Positions 8,374 through 17,367 are shown, counted from the stretch's first letter. The stretch is 64,000 nt of DNA from Methanomassiliicoccus sp. (GCA_033485155.1 JAWQJJ010000003.1:1-64000); one strand, 5' to 3'. Numbers and translations are program-made. Notes: generated by a model from the sequence alone, not told the origin.

Positions 8374-9663
8374 TCAGGAGCGGCTGGCGGGATGTCCGAA
8401 GGGTCGGGCCCCGCCGCCCTTGCTCGCGAAGGCCATGACCGTGCTCGCGGGCCGACCGGCTGAGACTTCCCGAGCCATGTATCTCATCCCTGGATCGATG
8501 TGTCGGTAGAACTTTAAGAGACCGGAACAGAGGTAGCTCAGGCCTGGTTGCCCGTCCGGGGCAACCAAGAATCGGTTCTTCGGGCAATCCCCATGACAGA
8601 CGAAGAGCGCCTCACATTTCCGACATTGTCCAGTGAGCCGGTCCCATTTGTCCCGACCGAACCTGACCTGACTCTCTTGGTTGGCCAGGTCGGAGAGTTC
8701 AACGTCCTCAATGCTTCCCAGCAGATACTCTGGGTAGACGAAATGATCGCAGGTGTATACCTTGCCGTCGTGCTCCAGGGCCAGGGCCCTGCCGCAGTGT
8801 CTAGCCATCGTACAGAGCGTCGGCGGCAGTCCCATCCATGCTGCCAAAGCCATCTCGAAGGTGAGGATAAAGACTCGGCCGACGTCAGTACTGATCCAGC
8901 GGTCGAAGATGGAACAGAGGAAATCACCGAAATCGTCTGGATCGACGGACCACCCGGTAACGAAGGACGAATGAGCCTTTGGCCGAGCCTCCGGGCTGCC
9001 CAAAACGGGAAGGGGGCCGCTCCAGGCCAGAGGCGGTTCGGTGCGATAGGTCTGGGGCTCAACGCATGGTATGAATTGCATGTTCCTCGATCCTACGATA
9101 TTGCGGAGAAAATTGTAGACCTGCAGCGGGCGCTTCGAGTTAAGATCGTGAACGACGGTCAGGGTGTTGAACTCCACGCCGTGCTTACGCAGGAGCTTGG
9201 AGGCCAAGAGCGTCTGGTCGAAGGTGGATATTCCCTCCCTCCCCAGACGATAGGCGTCGTTCAGTTCTCGTGGCCCGTCTATGCTCAGGCCAACGAGGAA
9301 ATTGTTCCGGCGCAGGAAGGCACACCACCTCTCATCGACCACTGTGCCATTGGTCTGGATACTGTTGGTGACCCGCTTGCCCGGCGGACAGTGCTTCCTC
9401 TGGACCTCCACCACCTTCTCGAAGAAATCGAGGCCCATCAGGGTCGGCTCACCGCCCTGCCAGGAGAACTCGATCACCTCCCCCTCTTGAGATCTCAGGT
9501 ACTGCTCTACGAACCGTTCCAGAGTGTGGTCGGACATCCTCCACTCCACGTCCTGGGCTGACCGGTCCCAGTTGTGCAGGTAATAGCAATAATCGCACCG
9601 CAGGTTGCAGACCGGGCCGATCGGCTTGGCCATCACATGGAACCGGTTCACTGCCCCCAACAT
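8374..9663 (-). CDS. Anaerobic sulfatase-maturating radical SAM enzyme (anSME)
   Basis: A 429-residue radical SAM protein with the cluster motif C-x3-C-x2-C at Cys19, Cys23 and Cys26 (VCNLRCDYCYYLHNW). A C-terminal SPASM domain carries multiple cysteines (CTMARHCG, YTCDHF, CRKCEALFVCHGDCPKN) for two auxiliary clusters. This is the anSME layout: it oxidises the active-site Cys of sulfatases to formylglycine without oxygen. It lies directly upstream of the sulfatase on the same strand, 147 bases away, which supports the substrate assignment. The start codon at 9663 is the natural one for the family; no clear ribosome-binding site is visible. Confidence 0.92.
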   Translation of the reverse strand: MLGAVNRFHVMAKPIGPVCNLRCDYCYYLHNWDRSAQDVEWRMSDHTLERFVEQYLRSQEGEVIEFSWQGGEPTLMGLDFFEKVVEVQRKHCPPGKRVTNSIQTNGTVVDERWCAFLRRNNFLVGLSIDGPRELNDAYRLGREGISTFDQTLLASKLLRKHGVEFNTLTVVHDLNSKRPLQVYNFLRNIVGSRNMQFIPCVEPQTYRTEPPLAWSGPLPVLGSPEARPKAHSSFVTGWSVDPDDFGDFLCSIFDRWISTDVGRVFILTFEMALAAWMGLPPTLCTMARHCGRALALEHDGKVYTCDHFVYPEYLLGSIEDVELSDLANQESQVRFGRDKWDRLTGQCRKCEALFVCHGDCPKNRFLVAPDGQPGLSYLCSGLLKFYRHIDPGMRYMAREVSAGRPASTVMAFASKGGGARPFGHPASRS

Positions 9664-9940
9664 CGGTTCGCCCGGGGTTTACTCGGACCCCTCACTAGAT
9701 AACTCTTGTTAGCCTGTTTCGCCTTCAGCGGGCCGTCCCGAGATATGATGATCGCACGATCGTCCTGACCCATTGTGGCCATCGTATCTCGGCGTTGATC
9801 AAAAAATTGAGCGTGGGAGGGGACAAGCCCGCTCCCAGCCTCCCCACCGCCTGTCTCGGTGCCGGGAAAGGTATCCGGACCGGAACAACAAGGGGTCGAA
9901 ACCCAGGTCCGTCACACCTTCGACACGTGGATGGGACGAC

Positions 9941-10516
9941 TCAGTGTGTCATCGAGTCGATCGCGACTGCCGCGGCCAGTATGATTATGTCATCCTGACC
10001 CGGCTGGACATCTATGGTGTAGGTATCCCTCACCCGCACCCATTTCTTGCTGACCTCGGCGATGACCCGCCCATTCTGTTCGAAGTTATACTCATGGTCC
10101 ACTATGTTACCCTTGATCTCGGCCTCCCCGCTGGGCATGCTGAGGGTGAACCGCTCACGCAGAGGTGTGATCATCGCCTTCTTTATCGTCGCATACGCCT
10201 GCCCGTTCCTCTCGATAGCCATGGTGTCCTTGATCGCCGCCTTGCGCTCCTGGACCGTGGCCAGCTCCCGGCCTTGCATGTCCTCGAACCTCAGGGTTTG
10301 TCGTACCCGCAGCGCCTTGCCATCCACCCGGAAGACTCTCTGCCCCATCCCGTTCTGGATGAAGAAGTCGTCCCCTATCGAGAACATCTGCTCCCGCATC
10401 ATGTAGCGTTGCGGTCCACCCGCGGCCATCGCTCCCGGCATAGGCTGACCCGGCTGCTGAGTGGGGGCCATCTTTTCCTCCCTAGCCTCCTGCCTGATCT
10501 CTCGTCTCCTTAGCAT
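9941..10516 (-). CDS. LURP-one-related (tubby-like) protein
   Basis: A 191-residue protein. After a charged, proline-rich N-terminus of about 35 residues it has the LURP-one/DUF567 beta-barrel. Recognisable elements are the REQMFSIGDDFFIQN opening, the VFRVDGKALRVRQTL strand and a GRELATVQERKAAIKDTM stretch, with a hydrophobic C-terminal strand (IIILAAAVAID) as in the tubby-like fold. The family may bind phospholipids or regulate membranes; no enzyme activity is known. The start at 10516 has a GGAGTGA ribosome-binding site; the frame is open further upstream without start signals. Monocistronic. Confidence 0.82.
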   Translation of the reverse strand: MLRRREIRQEAREEKMAPTQQPGQPMPGAMAAGGPQRYMMREQMFSIGDDFFIQNGMGQRVFRVDGKALRVRQTLRFEDMQGRELATVQERKAAIKDTMAIERNGQAYATIKKAMITPLRERFTLSMPSGEAEIKGNIVDHEYNFEQNGRVIAEVSKKWVRVRDTYTIDVQPGQDDIIILAAAVAIDSMTH

Positions 10517-10710
10517 TTTCTCACTCCTGTGGAATACGTAAAAGATAAGCTCAACCCGTCGATACTTAATGGTTGGCCAACAGGCGACCTCTCTCCCATT
10601 GTCCCTCAAAAAGGAGGATAGTCCACAGGGACGGAATATCGGTGAGGGTGTTCGGGCGATCATTCAATTGTTTAGCGTCCACTTTTTCAACAGCAATCTT
10701 AGGAAATATG

Positions 10711-11319
10711 CTAGCGCCGTGAGGAACGGCGCAGTAGGCAGTATACGATAAGTGGTGTCATCACCAGGGCGAGAACAAGCATGTCGTACCTGTCCACGAC
10801 CTCTATCGTCGATTCCCAAGACGGTCCGGCCATCAGACCCAGGGTCGCTAGGACCAAGCAGAAGGGCAGAGAGCCGAGAAAAGATAGAGCGGCGAACCTC
10901 TCCACGCTCATTTTGATTATGCCTGCGGGAAAGGGGATGAGATCCCTGGCCACCGGCAACAGCTGGCTGATGAATACTGCCCATCCGCCGTACCGGGCGA
11001 ACCATCTGCCGGCAGAGGCCATCTTCGCCTCTCCCAGACCCAGATATCGACCGTAGCGGTCCAGGAAGGGACGCCCGCCCCACCGTCCGAGCGCGTACAT
11101 GAGTAGCGAGCCGCACATGCTGCCCAGAGCACCGACCACGGTCACCAGGGCGATATCGAACCGCCCCTCATAGCTGAGATAACCGGCAAAGCCCAGGACG
11201 ACTGCACTGGGGACCGGCAGGATGGTAGCGTCCAACGCCATCAGCAGAGCCAACCCCGGGTAGCCGATGGAGGCGATGAGGTCCTTGATGAAGTATGCAC
11301 TAGGCTCGACGAAGGTCAT
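10711..11319 (-). CDS. DedA/SNARE-associated family membrane protein
   Basis: A 202-residue polytopic protein with the DedA signatures: the N-terminal re-entrant region with an acidic residue (LDATILPVPSAVVLGFAG), the G-x-x-x-G segment, and the conserved R-x-x-P-F-P motif (ARDLIPFPAGI). DedA proteins are implicated in lipid flipping and in maintaining proton-motive force. The gene starts 21 bases after the sugar-dehydrogenase-like gene on the same strand, so co-transcription is likely. Confidence 0.88.
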   Translation of the reverse strand: MTFVEPSAYFIKDLIASIGYPGLALLMALDATILPVPSAVVLGFAGYLSYEGRFDIALVTVVGALGSMCGSLLMYALGRWGGRPFLDRYGRYLGLGEAKMASAGRWFARYGGWAVFISQLLPVARDLIPFPAGIIKMSVERFAALSFLGSLPFCLVLATLGLMAGPSWESTIEVVDRYDMLVLALVMTPLIVYCLLRRSSRR

Positions 11320-11340
11320 GGAGCCTTGTCCTTCGGCCGC

Positions 11341-12618
11341 CTACCCCTCCGCCCGAACGATCCTGTAGACGCGTCCAGAGCGGCCCTCAGGACCTTCGCT
11401 ATCCGAGCACAGAACATAGATCTCGTGGTCATTGTCCTGTCCAAAGGACAGAAGGTACTCTCCCAGCTTCCCTCCCTTGCGGTCCACCGATAGCTCGTCC
11501 ATCACCCACTTGCCAGCTCCGTCCTCGGAAGGTGAGGCGATGTAGATTCGACCGTCCGGTTTACCGCTCGTGCCGCTGAAGTCGCCAAATACGTACCTGC
11601 CCCTGAGGAACGGTATCTTGTCGCCCCTGTAGACGTATCCGCCGATGACCACCGAACCGATGCCCCCCGTGCGGTTGGCGAGGTTGGGGTAATCGACGAT
11701 GGGGTCGATGAGCCTCACCGGGACCGGCTCGGTGACCACGATGTCAGCCTTGTTATCCTGGGGGTCGAAGTAGTGCCTCCCCTCCTTAATATTCCACCCG
11801 TAGTTGCCGCCCTTCTCAATTATGTCTACCTCTTCCCACCTGACCTGCCCGGCATCACCGGCGAACAGCTGGTGTTCGCCCTCGGCGTCGAAGGCGATGT
11901 GGTAAGGATTCCGCAGACCATAGGCGTAGATCTCCGGCAGGCCTCCGCCGTCGACGAAGGGGTTGTCGCTAGGTATGCCGTACTCCTTCCCCTCGCTTCT
12001 GCCATCAACATCGATGCGCAGGATCTTGCCCAGCATGGTCATGGTATCCTGACCGTTCCCAATCTGAGGGTTGTGCCCCTCCCCTCGATCATTCGCTCCT
12101 CCGCCATCGCCTAACGGCACATACAGGTACCCGTCCGGCCCGAAGGCGATGTGCCCGCCGTTGTGGTTCATCTGCGGTTTGTCGATGGTCAAGAGCGAGC
12201 GCTCGGAACCTGGGTCGACCCCCCTAGGGTTCCCTGGCGAGGCCCTATACTCCACCAGATGATTGGTACAGTTCCAGCCAGGAGGGCCGCCGTCTCTCAG
12301 TGGAGCGCTATAGAATACGAAGAACCGCCCGTTGGTCCTATATTCAGGATGGAACGTTAATCCCAGCAGGCCCCGTTCATCGTAGCCGGGGTCGAGGTCC
12401 ACGATTCGGTCAGATATGTCCAGGAAAGGTTCTGGCATCTCCCCTTCGCCGTAGTCCAGGACAAATATCTTTCCGATCTGATCGACGATGTAAAGCTCGT
12501 TCCGTCCTGGAGCGCACGTCAGGAACACCGGGTTTGCGAAGCCTTCGGCGACAAATTCCAGACCTATCCTTGCCCGGACCATTGCCGGCTTCCAGGCACT
12601 CACCGATTTCCGAATCAT
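11341..12618 (-). CDS. PQQ-type glucose/sorbosone dehydrogenase-like beta-propeller (copy 1)
   Basis: About 425 residues forming a six-bladed propeller of the soluble aldose sugar dehydrogenase (GSDH/HHIP-like) family. Diagnostic stretches are RGLLGLTFHPEY, the active-site strand NHNGGHIAFGPDGYLYVPLGDGG, LRNPYHIAFD and GGNYGWNIKEGRHY. No signal peptide is visible from the chosen start, so export is not supported. The ATG at 12618 is preferred because the TATA-like TTTTTATC at about 12668-12678 and the divergent gene at 12754 leave no room for the longer frame; a GTG about 24 bases upstream is an alternative. Whether the cell has PQQ is unknown, so substrate and cofactor are open. Confidence 0.82.
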   Translation of the reverse strand: MIRKSVSAWKPAMVRARIGLEFVAEGFANPVFLTCAPGRNELYIVDQIGKIFVLDYGEGEMPEPFLDISDRIVDLDPGYDERGLLGLTFHPEYRTNGRFFVFYSAPLRDGGPPGWNCTNHLVEYRASPGNPRGVDPGSERSLLTIDKPQMNHNGGHIAFGPDGYLYVPLGDGGGANDRGEGHNPQIGNGQDTMTMLGKILRIDVDGRSEGKEYGIPSDNPFVDGGGLPEIYAYGLRNPYHIAFDAEGEHQLFAGDAGQVRWEEVDIIEKGGNYGWNIKEGRHYFDPQDNKADIVVTEPVPVRLIDPIVDYPNLANRTGGIGSVVIGGYVYRGDKIPFLRGRYVFGDFSGTSGKPDGRIYIASPSEDGAGKWVMDELSVDRKGGKLGEYLLSFGQDNDHEIYVLCSDSEGPEGRSGRVYRIVRAEG

Positions 12619-12753
12619 TCTCGTCTGCTGACCCAATTCCGTCACCGCTTGCGACGTGGACGGGGGTTGGATAAAAACGTTGCACGCCAAGGGCTCCCTG
12701 GCCGGGGCAAACGTAGATAAATGCTGACCTGGGATGTTCAACCGGGTGCCGAT

Positions 12754-12996
12754 ATGTCCAAGACGGAAGAGTACCGCTCGAGGTGCAATTGCCCTCCCTG
12801 TCCCACCCACGCGCAATGCGCGAAGGAGGCGGGGGAACTGGCGTTCTGTGTCAGCAAGAAGAGTTCATGCATAAAAGAGATGAGAGTGTGCTTCTGCCCC
12901 GATTGTCCGGTACATAAGGAGCTGGGGCTCAAGTTCATGTACTACTGCATACGCGGCAACGAGGAAGATCAGAAGCGCAAGGGCCCCGAGAGATAG
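12754..12996 (+). CDS. DUF2769 cysteine-rich protein (copy 1)
   Basis: An 80-residue protein with paired cysteine motifs: CNCPPCPTHAQC, FCVSKKSSC, CFCPDCPVHKELGL and a final YYC. This pattern matches the DUF2769 family, largely restricted to methanogens and presumed to bind metal. It is leaderless: a GATAAATG TATA-like element at about 12714-12722 lies roughly 32 bases before the ATG at 12754. It runs divergently from propeller copy 1 and is followed after 23 bases by propeller copy 2, so it is the first gene of a three-gene operon that ends with a second DUF2769 gene. Confidence 0.8.
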   Translation: MSKTEEYRSRCNCPPCPTHAQCAKEAGELAFCVSKKSSCIKEMRVCFCPDCPVHKELGLKFMYYCIRGNEEDQKRKGPER

Positions 12997-13019
12997 GGCG
13001 CCCCCTGACATCACGGGTG

Positions 13020-14132
13020 ATGACCATCGACCCTCTCGACAGCTGGTGGGTCTTTCCGGGGTTCAAGCTCGAACTCCTGGCTACCGGCCTGCACAAACCG
13101 ACCAATGTCGCTACGGTCCCGAACCCCGGCCGCAACGACGACGATCCTATCCTGTACGTGAGCATGCTCTATGGCCAGATAAAAGTGATCACTAGAGGCT
13201 GCCACGTCCTTACGTACGCCGACGATCTACTGAACTACCCGCCTGACTTCATCCTCCCCGGTCCGGGGGAGTCTGGGGTCACTGGCATCCAGGTCGAGCC
13301 GGGATCAGGCGATGTGTTCGCCTCCATGCTCTACCAGGATGGTGATGGGTTCAAGGGCAAGGTTATGAGGATGAGGGGGAAGCTACAGGCCGAGCGCATC
13401 GATACGGTGCTCAACGACATACCCTCGATACGAGGCGCTCACCAGATCCAAGCGATCACCTTCGGCTTTGATCACAAGATGTATGTCACCACCGGCGACG
13501 GGCTTACTACCCCGGAGACGGCACAGAGAGATGATGATCTCAGGGGCAAGGTATTGCGCTACGACCTCGATGGCGGCATCCCTTCCGACAATCCACACAA
13601 GGAGAGCCCAGTGTATGCCAAGGGGTTCAGGAATCCCTTCGGAGCGACCTGGCGCAGGAGCGATCACGCGCTGTACATAACCGACAATGGGCATCGCACC
13701 GACGATCGGATCGCCAAGGTGGTGCCCGGTGGGAACTACGGTTGGTCCCCCAACATGCGTAAGAACTCGCTGTTCTGGTGGCACTTTACCCAAGCCCCCA
13801 CCGCTCTCGACTTCATGCAGGACGGTCAGTTCCCGGAAGAGTTCCACGATGAACTCTTCGTGGCTCTCGCCGGACCGGCGCGGTACAGATCGCCATCGCG
13901 GAAAGGCAAGAGCATAGTCAAGATGCGCCTGAACGACGGGGCCACCGGCGTCAGGTCTTACGACGACTTCTTGGTGTACATCGGCCGTGGGTTGGGGATG
14001 CCCGTCGGGCTTTCTTTTGGTCCGGGAGGCCTGTACTTCACAGATCTCCATGGAGAGGGAGACACCTACGGACAGAGGCCTGGAGGCAACGTATTCAGGG
14101 TCGTGCCCATCGATGGCTGGAGGTGGTTCTGA
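13020..14132 (+). CDS. PQQ-type sugar dehydrogenase-like beta-propeller (copy 2)
   Basis: A 370-residue paralogue of the propeller at 11341-12618. Matching elements are ITFGFDHKMYVTTGDG, RGKVLRYDLDGGIPSDNP, YAKGFRNPFGATWR and GGNYGWSPNM. The active-site His-bearing NHNGGH strand of copy 1 is replaced here by SIRGAHQIQAITFG, so only one of the two His positions remains, and catalytic activity is less certain. The ATG at 13020 is used; a GTG one codon earlier is also possible. Its stop codon shares one base with the ATG of the following DUF2769 gene (TGATG), implying translational coupling. Confidence 0.8.
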   Translation: MTIDPLDSWWVFPGFKLELLATGLHKPTNVATVPNPGRNDDDPILYVSMLYGQIKVITRGCHVLTYADDLLNYPPDFILPGPGESGVTGIQVEPGSGDVFASMLYQDGDGFKGKVMRMRGKLQAERIDTVLNDIPSIRGAHQIQAITFGFDHKMYVTTGDGLTTPETAQRDDDLRGKVLRYDLDGGIPSDNPHKESPVYAKGFRNPFGATWRRSDHALYITDNGHRTDDRIAKVVPGGNYGWSPNMRKNSLFWWHFTQAPTALDFMQDGQFPEEFHDELFVALAGPARYRSPSRKGKSIVKMRLNDGATGVRSYDDFLVYIGRGLGMPVGLSFGPGGLYFTDLHGEGDTYGQRPGGNVFRVVPIDGWRWF

Positions 14133-14398
14133 TGGCCGCTGAGAGCAAAGAATGTCCTATGCGCGTCAAGGGAGCCAGACTGCCCGACCTGGAGGGGAAT
14201 GCGAAAAAGTGCGCCTGCCCCAGCTGTCCCACCTTCAACGAGTGCATGATCGGGAACGGGGAAAGGCTCTACTGCGCCAGGGGCTCCACCCACTGTCCCC
14301 TCAACCGCTTGGGCTGTGTGTGCGGGGAGTGTGATGTGGCCATCGAGTATGGGCTTTCGTCCAACTACTACTGCGACGGCGGGCCGGCGAAGTTCTGA
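14132..14398 (+). CDS. DUF2769 cysteine-rich protein (copy 2)
   Basis: An 88-residue protein with CACPSCPTFNEC, LYCARGSTHCP, GCVCGECDVAIEYGL and a terminal YYC, the same spacing as the gene at 12754. A GGAGGTGG ribosome-binding site lies inside the end of the preceding propeller gene, and the start overlaps its stop codon. The pairing of DUF2769 proteins with sugar-dehydrogenase-like propellers suggests they act together, for instance as a metal or electron partner; that is inference. Confidence 0.85.
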   Translation: MAAESKECPMRVKGARLPDLEGNAKKCACPSCPTFNECMIGNGERLYCARGSTHCPLNRLGCVCGECDVAIEYGLSSNYYCDGGPAKF

Positions 14399-14406
14399 TA
14401 CTTCAT

Positions 14407-15606
14407 TCACCTCCTTGCTGGTGCCTTCCCCCTGGTAGCGCGGACGGGGTCCCGAGCCCAGATGAGCAGGAGGCTGGACGCCGATATTAGCCCGCCCGCG
14501 GCTAAGAAAGGGGCCACTCCGATGGTGCTGGAGCCCGGGGCCAGGAGCGCGGTGAGAAGGATGGGGCCGATGATGGAACCAAGATCCCCCATCGTCCGGA
14601 ACAGTCCCATGGACGCCCCTAGGTCTTTCGGGGGCGAGACATCGGTCACCCAAGCGCCTATCGCTCCCGAAAGGCCCAGGGTCACGCCCATGGCGATCAT
14701 GATGGCGGTGAACGCTAGCGTTCCTCCACTGAACGGCAGAGCAACGGCTAGGAGGCCTGATAGGAACAGACTGAAGAACAAAAACGGTCGGCGGCCGTAC
14801 CGATCGCTCAGTGAGCCTGCTGGTAGGAGGGTGACGAAGTTGCCAAGCGAGAACAAGGTCAGGATGCCCCCGAAGGCAGCGGGGTTCAGTCCAAGGTTCC
14901 TCGCCGCGTAGATGGGGAGTATCGTGGCAATGAGCCCGATACGCAGTACGGAAATGGACAGAAGGCCTAGGTTGATGGAGCCGAGCGTATAGCTATGGAG
15001 GGACCGGGTCAGTTGATGCATGTCTAGATGCTCCTCCCGTCGGCGCTCGATGAGCCCCCTGTCGATTAGGCAGTAGATGATTAACATAGAAACCGCCACC
15101 AGCAGAGCATAGGCATAGAAAGGGGTGCCCAGCCCATAGCTCTGCCCGATGAGGCCTCCCAAGATGGGTCCGCTGGTCGACCCCAGGAACTGCAGACTGA
15201 TGAATATGCTTAGATGCTGCCCCCTCTTAGAGGCGGGGCGGAGACGACTCACTCCAATGTACGAGGTAGTAAAGTACATCGCCGTCCCGACCCCCTGCAA
15301 GATAAGGCCGAACAACAGCATCCAGTAGTTCAGGGCGCTTGCCGAAATAATGGCGGAGAGGATGACCAGACCGAGACCGACCAGCATGAGCTGCTTCACG
15401 CCGACGCGGTCGGCAACGACCCCCGCCGGGATGTCGAGGAGAACCTTGGAGGCACCGACGCTGGCCACTAGTGATCCTACCATCGTCAGGGTGATGTTGA
15501 AGGTGAGCGCGTACAATGGGAGGATGGGCGTTATCATGCTGAATCCGAAGTTCACTAAGAAGCCTATTACCGAGAAGGTCAGGGTGGCGCTTAAGGACTG
15601 ATCCAT
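14407..15606 (-). CDS. MFS transporter (12-TM)
   Basis: A 399-residue major facilitator with two six-helix halves. Motif A is present in the N half as GVVADRVGVKQ and in the C half as GSLSDRYGRRP, and a central hydrophilic loop follows LIDRGLIERRREEHLD. The substrate is not predictable. It converges on the DUF2769 gene with only 8 bases between the stops. A short palindrome ATCTG-CAAA-CAGAT (15615-15628) lies immediately before the start codon and could be an operator. Confidence 0.87.
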   Translation of the reverse strand: MDQSLSATLTFSVIGFLVNFGFSMITPILPLYALTFNITLTMVGSLVASVGASKVLLDIPAGVVADRVGVKQLMLVGLGLVILSAIISASALNYWMLLFGLILQGVGTAMYFTTSYIGVSRLRPASKRGQHLSIFISLQFLGSTSGPILGGLIGQSYGLGTPFYAYALLVAVSMLIIYCLIDRGLIERRREEHLDMHQLTRSLHSYTLGSINLGLLSISVLRIGLIATILPIYAARNLGLNPAAFGGILTLFSLGNFVTLLPAGSLSDRYGRRPFLFFSLFLSGLLAVALPFSGGTLAFTAIMIAMGVTLGLSGAIGAWVTDVSPPKDLGASMGLFRTMGDLGSIIGPILLTALLAPGSSTIGVAPFLAAGGLISASSLLLIWARDPVRATRGKAPARR

Positions 15607-15858
15607 CCGCCACTATCTGCAAACAGATGCTATTTGTCACTGATTGAGCCCGAGGCTCGGGCCTAGCGGCCAGAGCATCGTGGCTCTCTCAAAGTTTTAG
15701 TTGGCGATAAATGATGTAGCCATGGTCGGACCTGATCGTCCACCCGTGATAAGGTGGATGCTCCTAGCAGCCATTCCATCTTGGAAATGATGAGGACGGG
15801 AGGTGGCAAACACCCCCTATCTTTGACCAGAAGGGTCATCGCAGGCGGCGTTCGTTAA

Positions 15859-15916
15859 CCGGCCACGGGCGCCGCAGTTGAAACGGCAAGGTGAAGAGAT
15901 ATGCGCCCGTGACCGG
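15859..15916. ncRNA. Strong hairpin, possible structured RNA element
   Basis: CCGGCCACGGGCGC pairs with GCGCCCGTGACCGG with 13 of 14 pairs, separated by 30 bases. The strand is unknown; a minus-strand promoter-like box exists about 110-140 bases away. Confidence 0.35.
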
Positions 15917-16362
15917 CTGATCGGCACGAGGCCTCCTGGCAAACGGTGGGCCGTGGGCTAATGCTCTTATCTCGGATCCGGCAGCCGTCTGGGAACACGA
16001 CCGGAGCCTCGCACCGATTAATTTCACAGTAATAATTGAGTGTTTATACTTTATGAACGATTCTTACATTCTGGCTCCCATTTTTTCCTACTCCCATGCT
16101 CCTTTTCGCCCATCCTCCCCGAACTGTCTGGGACGATAATGTCTGCATTGTCGAGGCCGATAGACGGACACCTTTGTTCCGGCACTCGCCCCATCCGTCC
16201 TGCATCCTCCATTCTCCGCGTTCCCTACCCTCTCACAGCTCTTACCAGACCAGGGAGGAAGCTCGAGACGGGAGATGGCGATTAAAGAATGTAGCCTCTG
16301 TCGGGATCGCTCTGTCGCCATTTTCGGGCATTGGGTCTGTATCACTATGCTGGCCGGCTCAT

Positions 16363-16371
16363 CTATATATT
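16363..16371 (+). promoter_or_regulatory. TATA box upstream of dprA
   Basis: CTATATATT at this position would start transcription near 16390-16395, giving a leader of about 35 bases before the ATG at 16428. Confidence 0.5.
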
Positions 16372-16427
16372 GCAATCGGCATATTATGCCCTCGGAACGA
16401 ATCCGCCGGAAAGACGGAAGTGGGACC

Positions 16428-17336
16428 ATGTTCAGTATCGACGAGCTAGGTCTGATCGCCTATCTGAATGACAACGCCCTGACCGGGACCAACAGGATGA
16501 TGACAGGGCTGCCTTCCGACATGGTCGGCATGGTACTCGATCGCTACCTTTCACGGGACGAGGGAACGGGATCGACCGAGGGGGACCTTCTCCTGGCGAT
16601 ATTGAATGACCGGAAGATCGGACGGGAGGCGCTGGCCCGGACCGCTGGAAGGGTCAAAGAATACCTTGAGAACGGGATCAAGGTCATCACCTACTGGGAT
16701 AGCAGCTATCCGGGCAACCTCCGGCTGTCACCGGATCCTCCCCTGGTGCTCTACGTCACCGGCAACGTGTTCCCCGGCAGCGACCATGTGGCGATCCTCG
16801 GGACGAGTAATCCCTCGAAGGGAGGCCTGGACCTGGCATACGAGTTCGGGGCGAAGCTGGCTAAGAAGGGGCGGACCGTGGTGACCGGACTAAGCAGGGG
16901 CATCGACGCCCAGGCCCTTGAAGGCGCCATAGGCGCTGATGGGACGGCCGTCGCGGTTCTCGGAACGCCTTTGTCTGACATCTATCCAGATGAGATCAGA
17001 CTCCTGGCTGCCGAGGTATCTGGTAAGGGGGCAGTGATCAGCGAGCTGACCGAGGAGGCCGACCTCCATCCCGGACGCTTCCTTCAGAGGAACAGGATGA
17101 TCTGTGGCATGTCCGGGAGCGTAGTGGTCATCGAGTCCAGCGGTGTGGAAGCCATGCAGCGTCTGATCGAGCAAACAATACGCCAGGGCCGGCGGGCGTA
17201 CATCGTCGACCAGGAGGGGTTCGAGGAACCCGAACATGGGTTGGGGCTGGGGAAGCTCTCGCGTTTAGGGGCGACCCCCATCACCAGTCCCAATGAGTTT
17301 CTGTCATCGGAGTCCAGACAGGACCGGCTATTCTGA
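16428..17336 (+). CDS. dprA: DprA/Smf-family DNA-processing protein
   Basis: A 302-residue DprA homologue with the Rossmann-like core that binds single-stranded DNA and, in bacteria, loads RecA during transformation. Visible motifs are the AILGTSNPSKGG strand-loop, the TVVTGLSRGIDAQALEGAI helix, AVLGTPLSDIYPDE, and the strongly conserved FLQRNRMICGMSGSVVVIESS segment. The N-terminal 80 residues correspond to a SAM/HhH-like region, and there is no C-terminal winged helix. The start at 16428 is preferred over longer frames because of the TATA box at 16363-16371 and because the family begins here. Its function in archaea is not established. Confidence 0.85.
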   Translation: MFSIDELGLIAYLNDNALTGTNRMMTGLPSDMVGMVLDRYLSRDEGTGSTEGDLLLAILNDRKIGREALARTAGRVKEYLENGIKVITYWDSSYPGNLRLSPDPPLVLYVTGNVFPGSDHVAILGTSNPSKGGLDLAYEFGAKLAKKGRTVVTGLSRGIDAQALEGAIGADGTAVAVLGTPLSDIYPDEIRLLAAEVSGKGAVISELTEEADLHPGRFLQRNRMICGMSGSVVVIESSGVEAMQRLIEQTIRQGRRAYIVDQEGFEEPEHGLGLGKLSRLGATPITSPNEFLSSESRQDRLF

Positions 17337-17367
17337 CCGCATGTATCCTGTAATGCGCGGTCAGCCC

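Larger units (their letters stand above)
15607..16427. other. 820-base region without a clear gene; structured RNA candidate
   Basis: No open frame here has start signals or family resemblance. Bases 15859-15872 pair with 15903-15916 as a 14-base stem with a single mismatch around a 30-base loop that contains a smaller CCG/CGG stem. Nearby TCCACC/GGTGGA (about 15749-15768) forms another short hairpin. On the minus strand A/T-rich boxes near 16026-16055 would place a transcript start around 16000. A TATA box for dprA lies at 16363-16371. No known riboswitch, SRP RNA or RNase P signature was found by eye. Confidence 0.4.

Noticed and set aside
8530-8552. tRNA-like sequence GGTAGCTCAGGCCTGG
   Set aside because: It lies inside the anSME gene on the other strand, codes for conserved residues, and no cloverleaf can be formed.
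8548-9561. 337-codon plus-strand frame
   Set aside because: Antisense shadow of the anSME gene.
15700-16020. SRP RNA or RNase P RNA in the gene-free region before dprA
   Set aside because: Neither the SRP GGAAGG/GCAGCC loops nor the RNase P GAGGAAAGUC and ACAGAA boxes are present on either strand.
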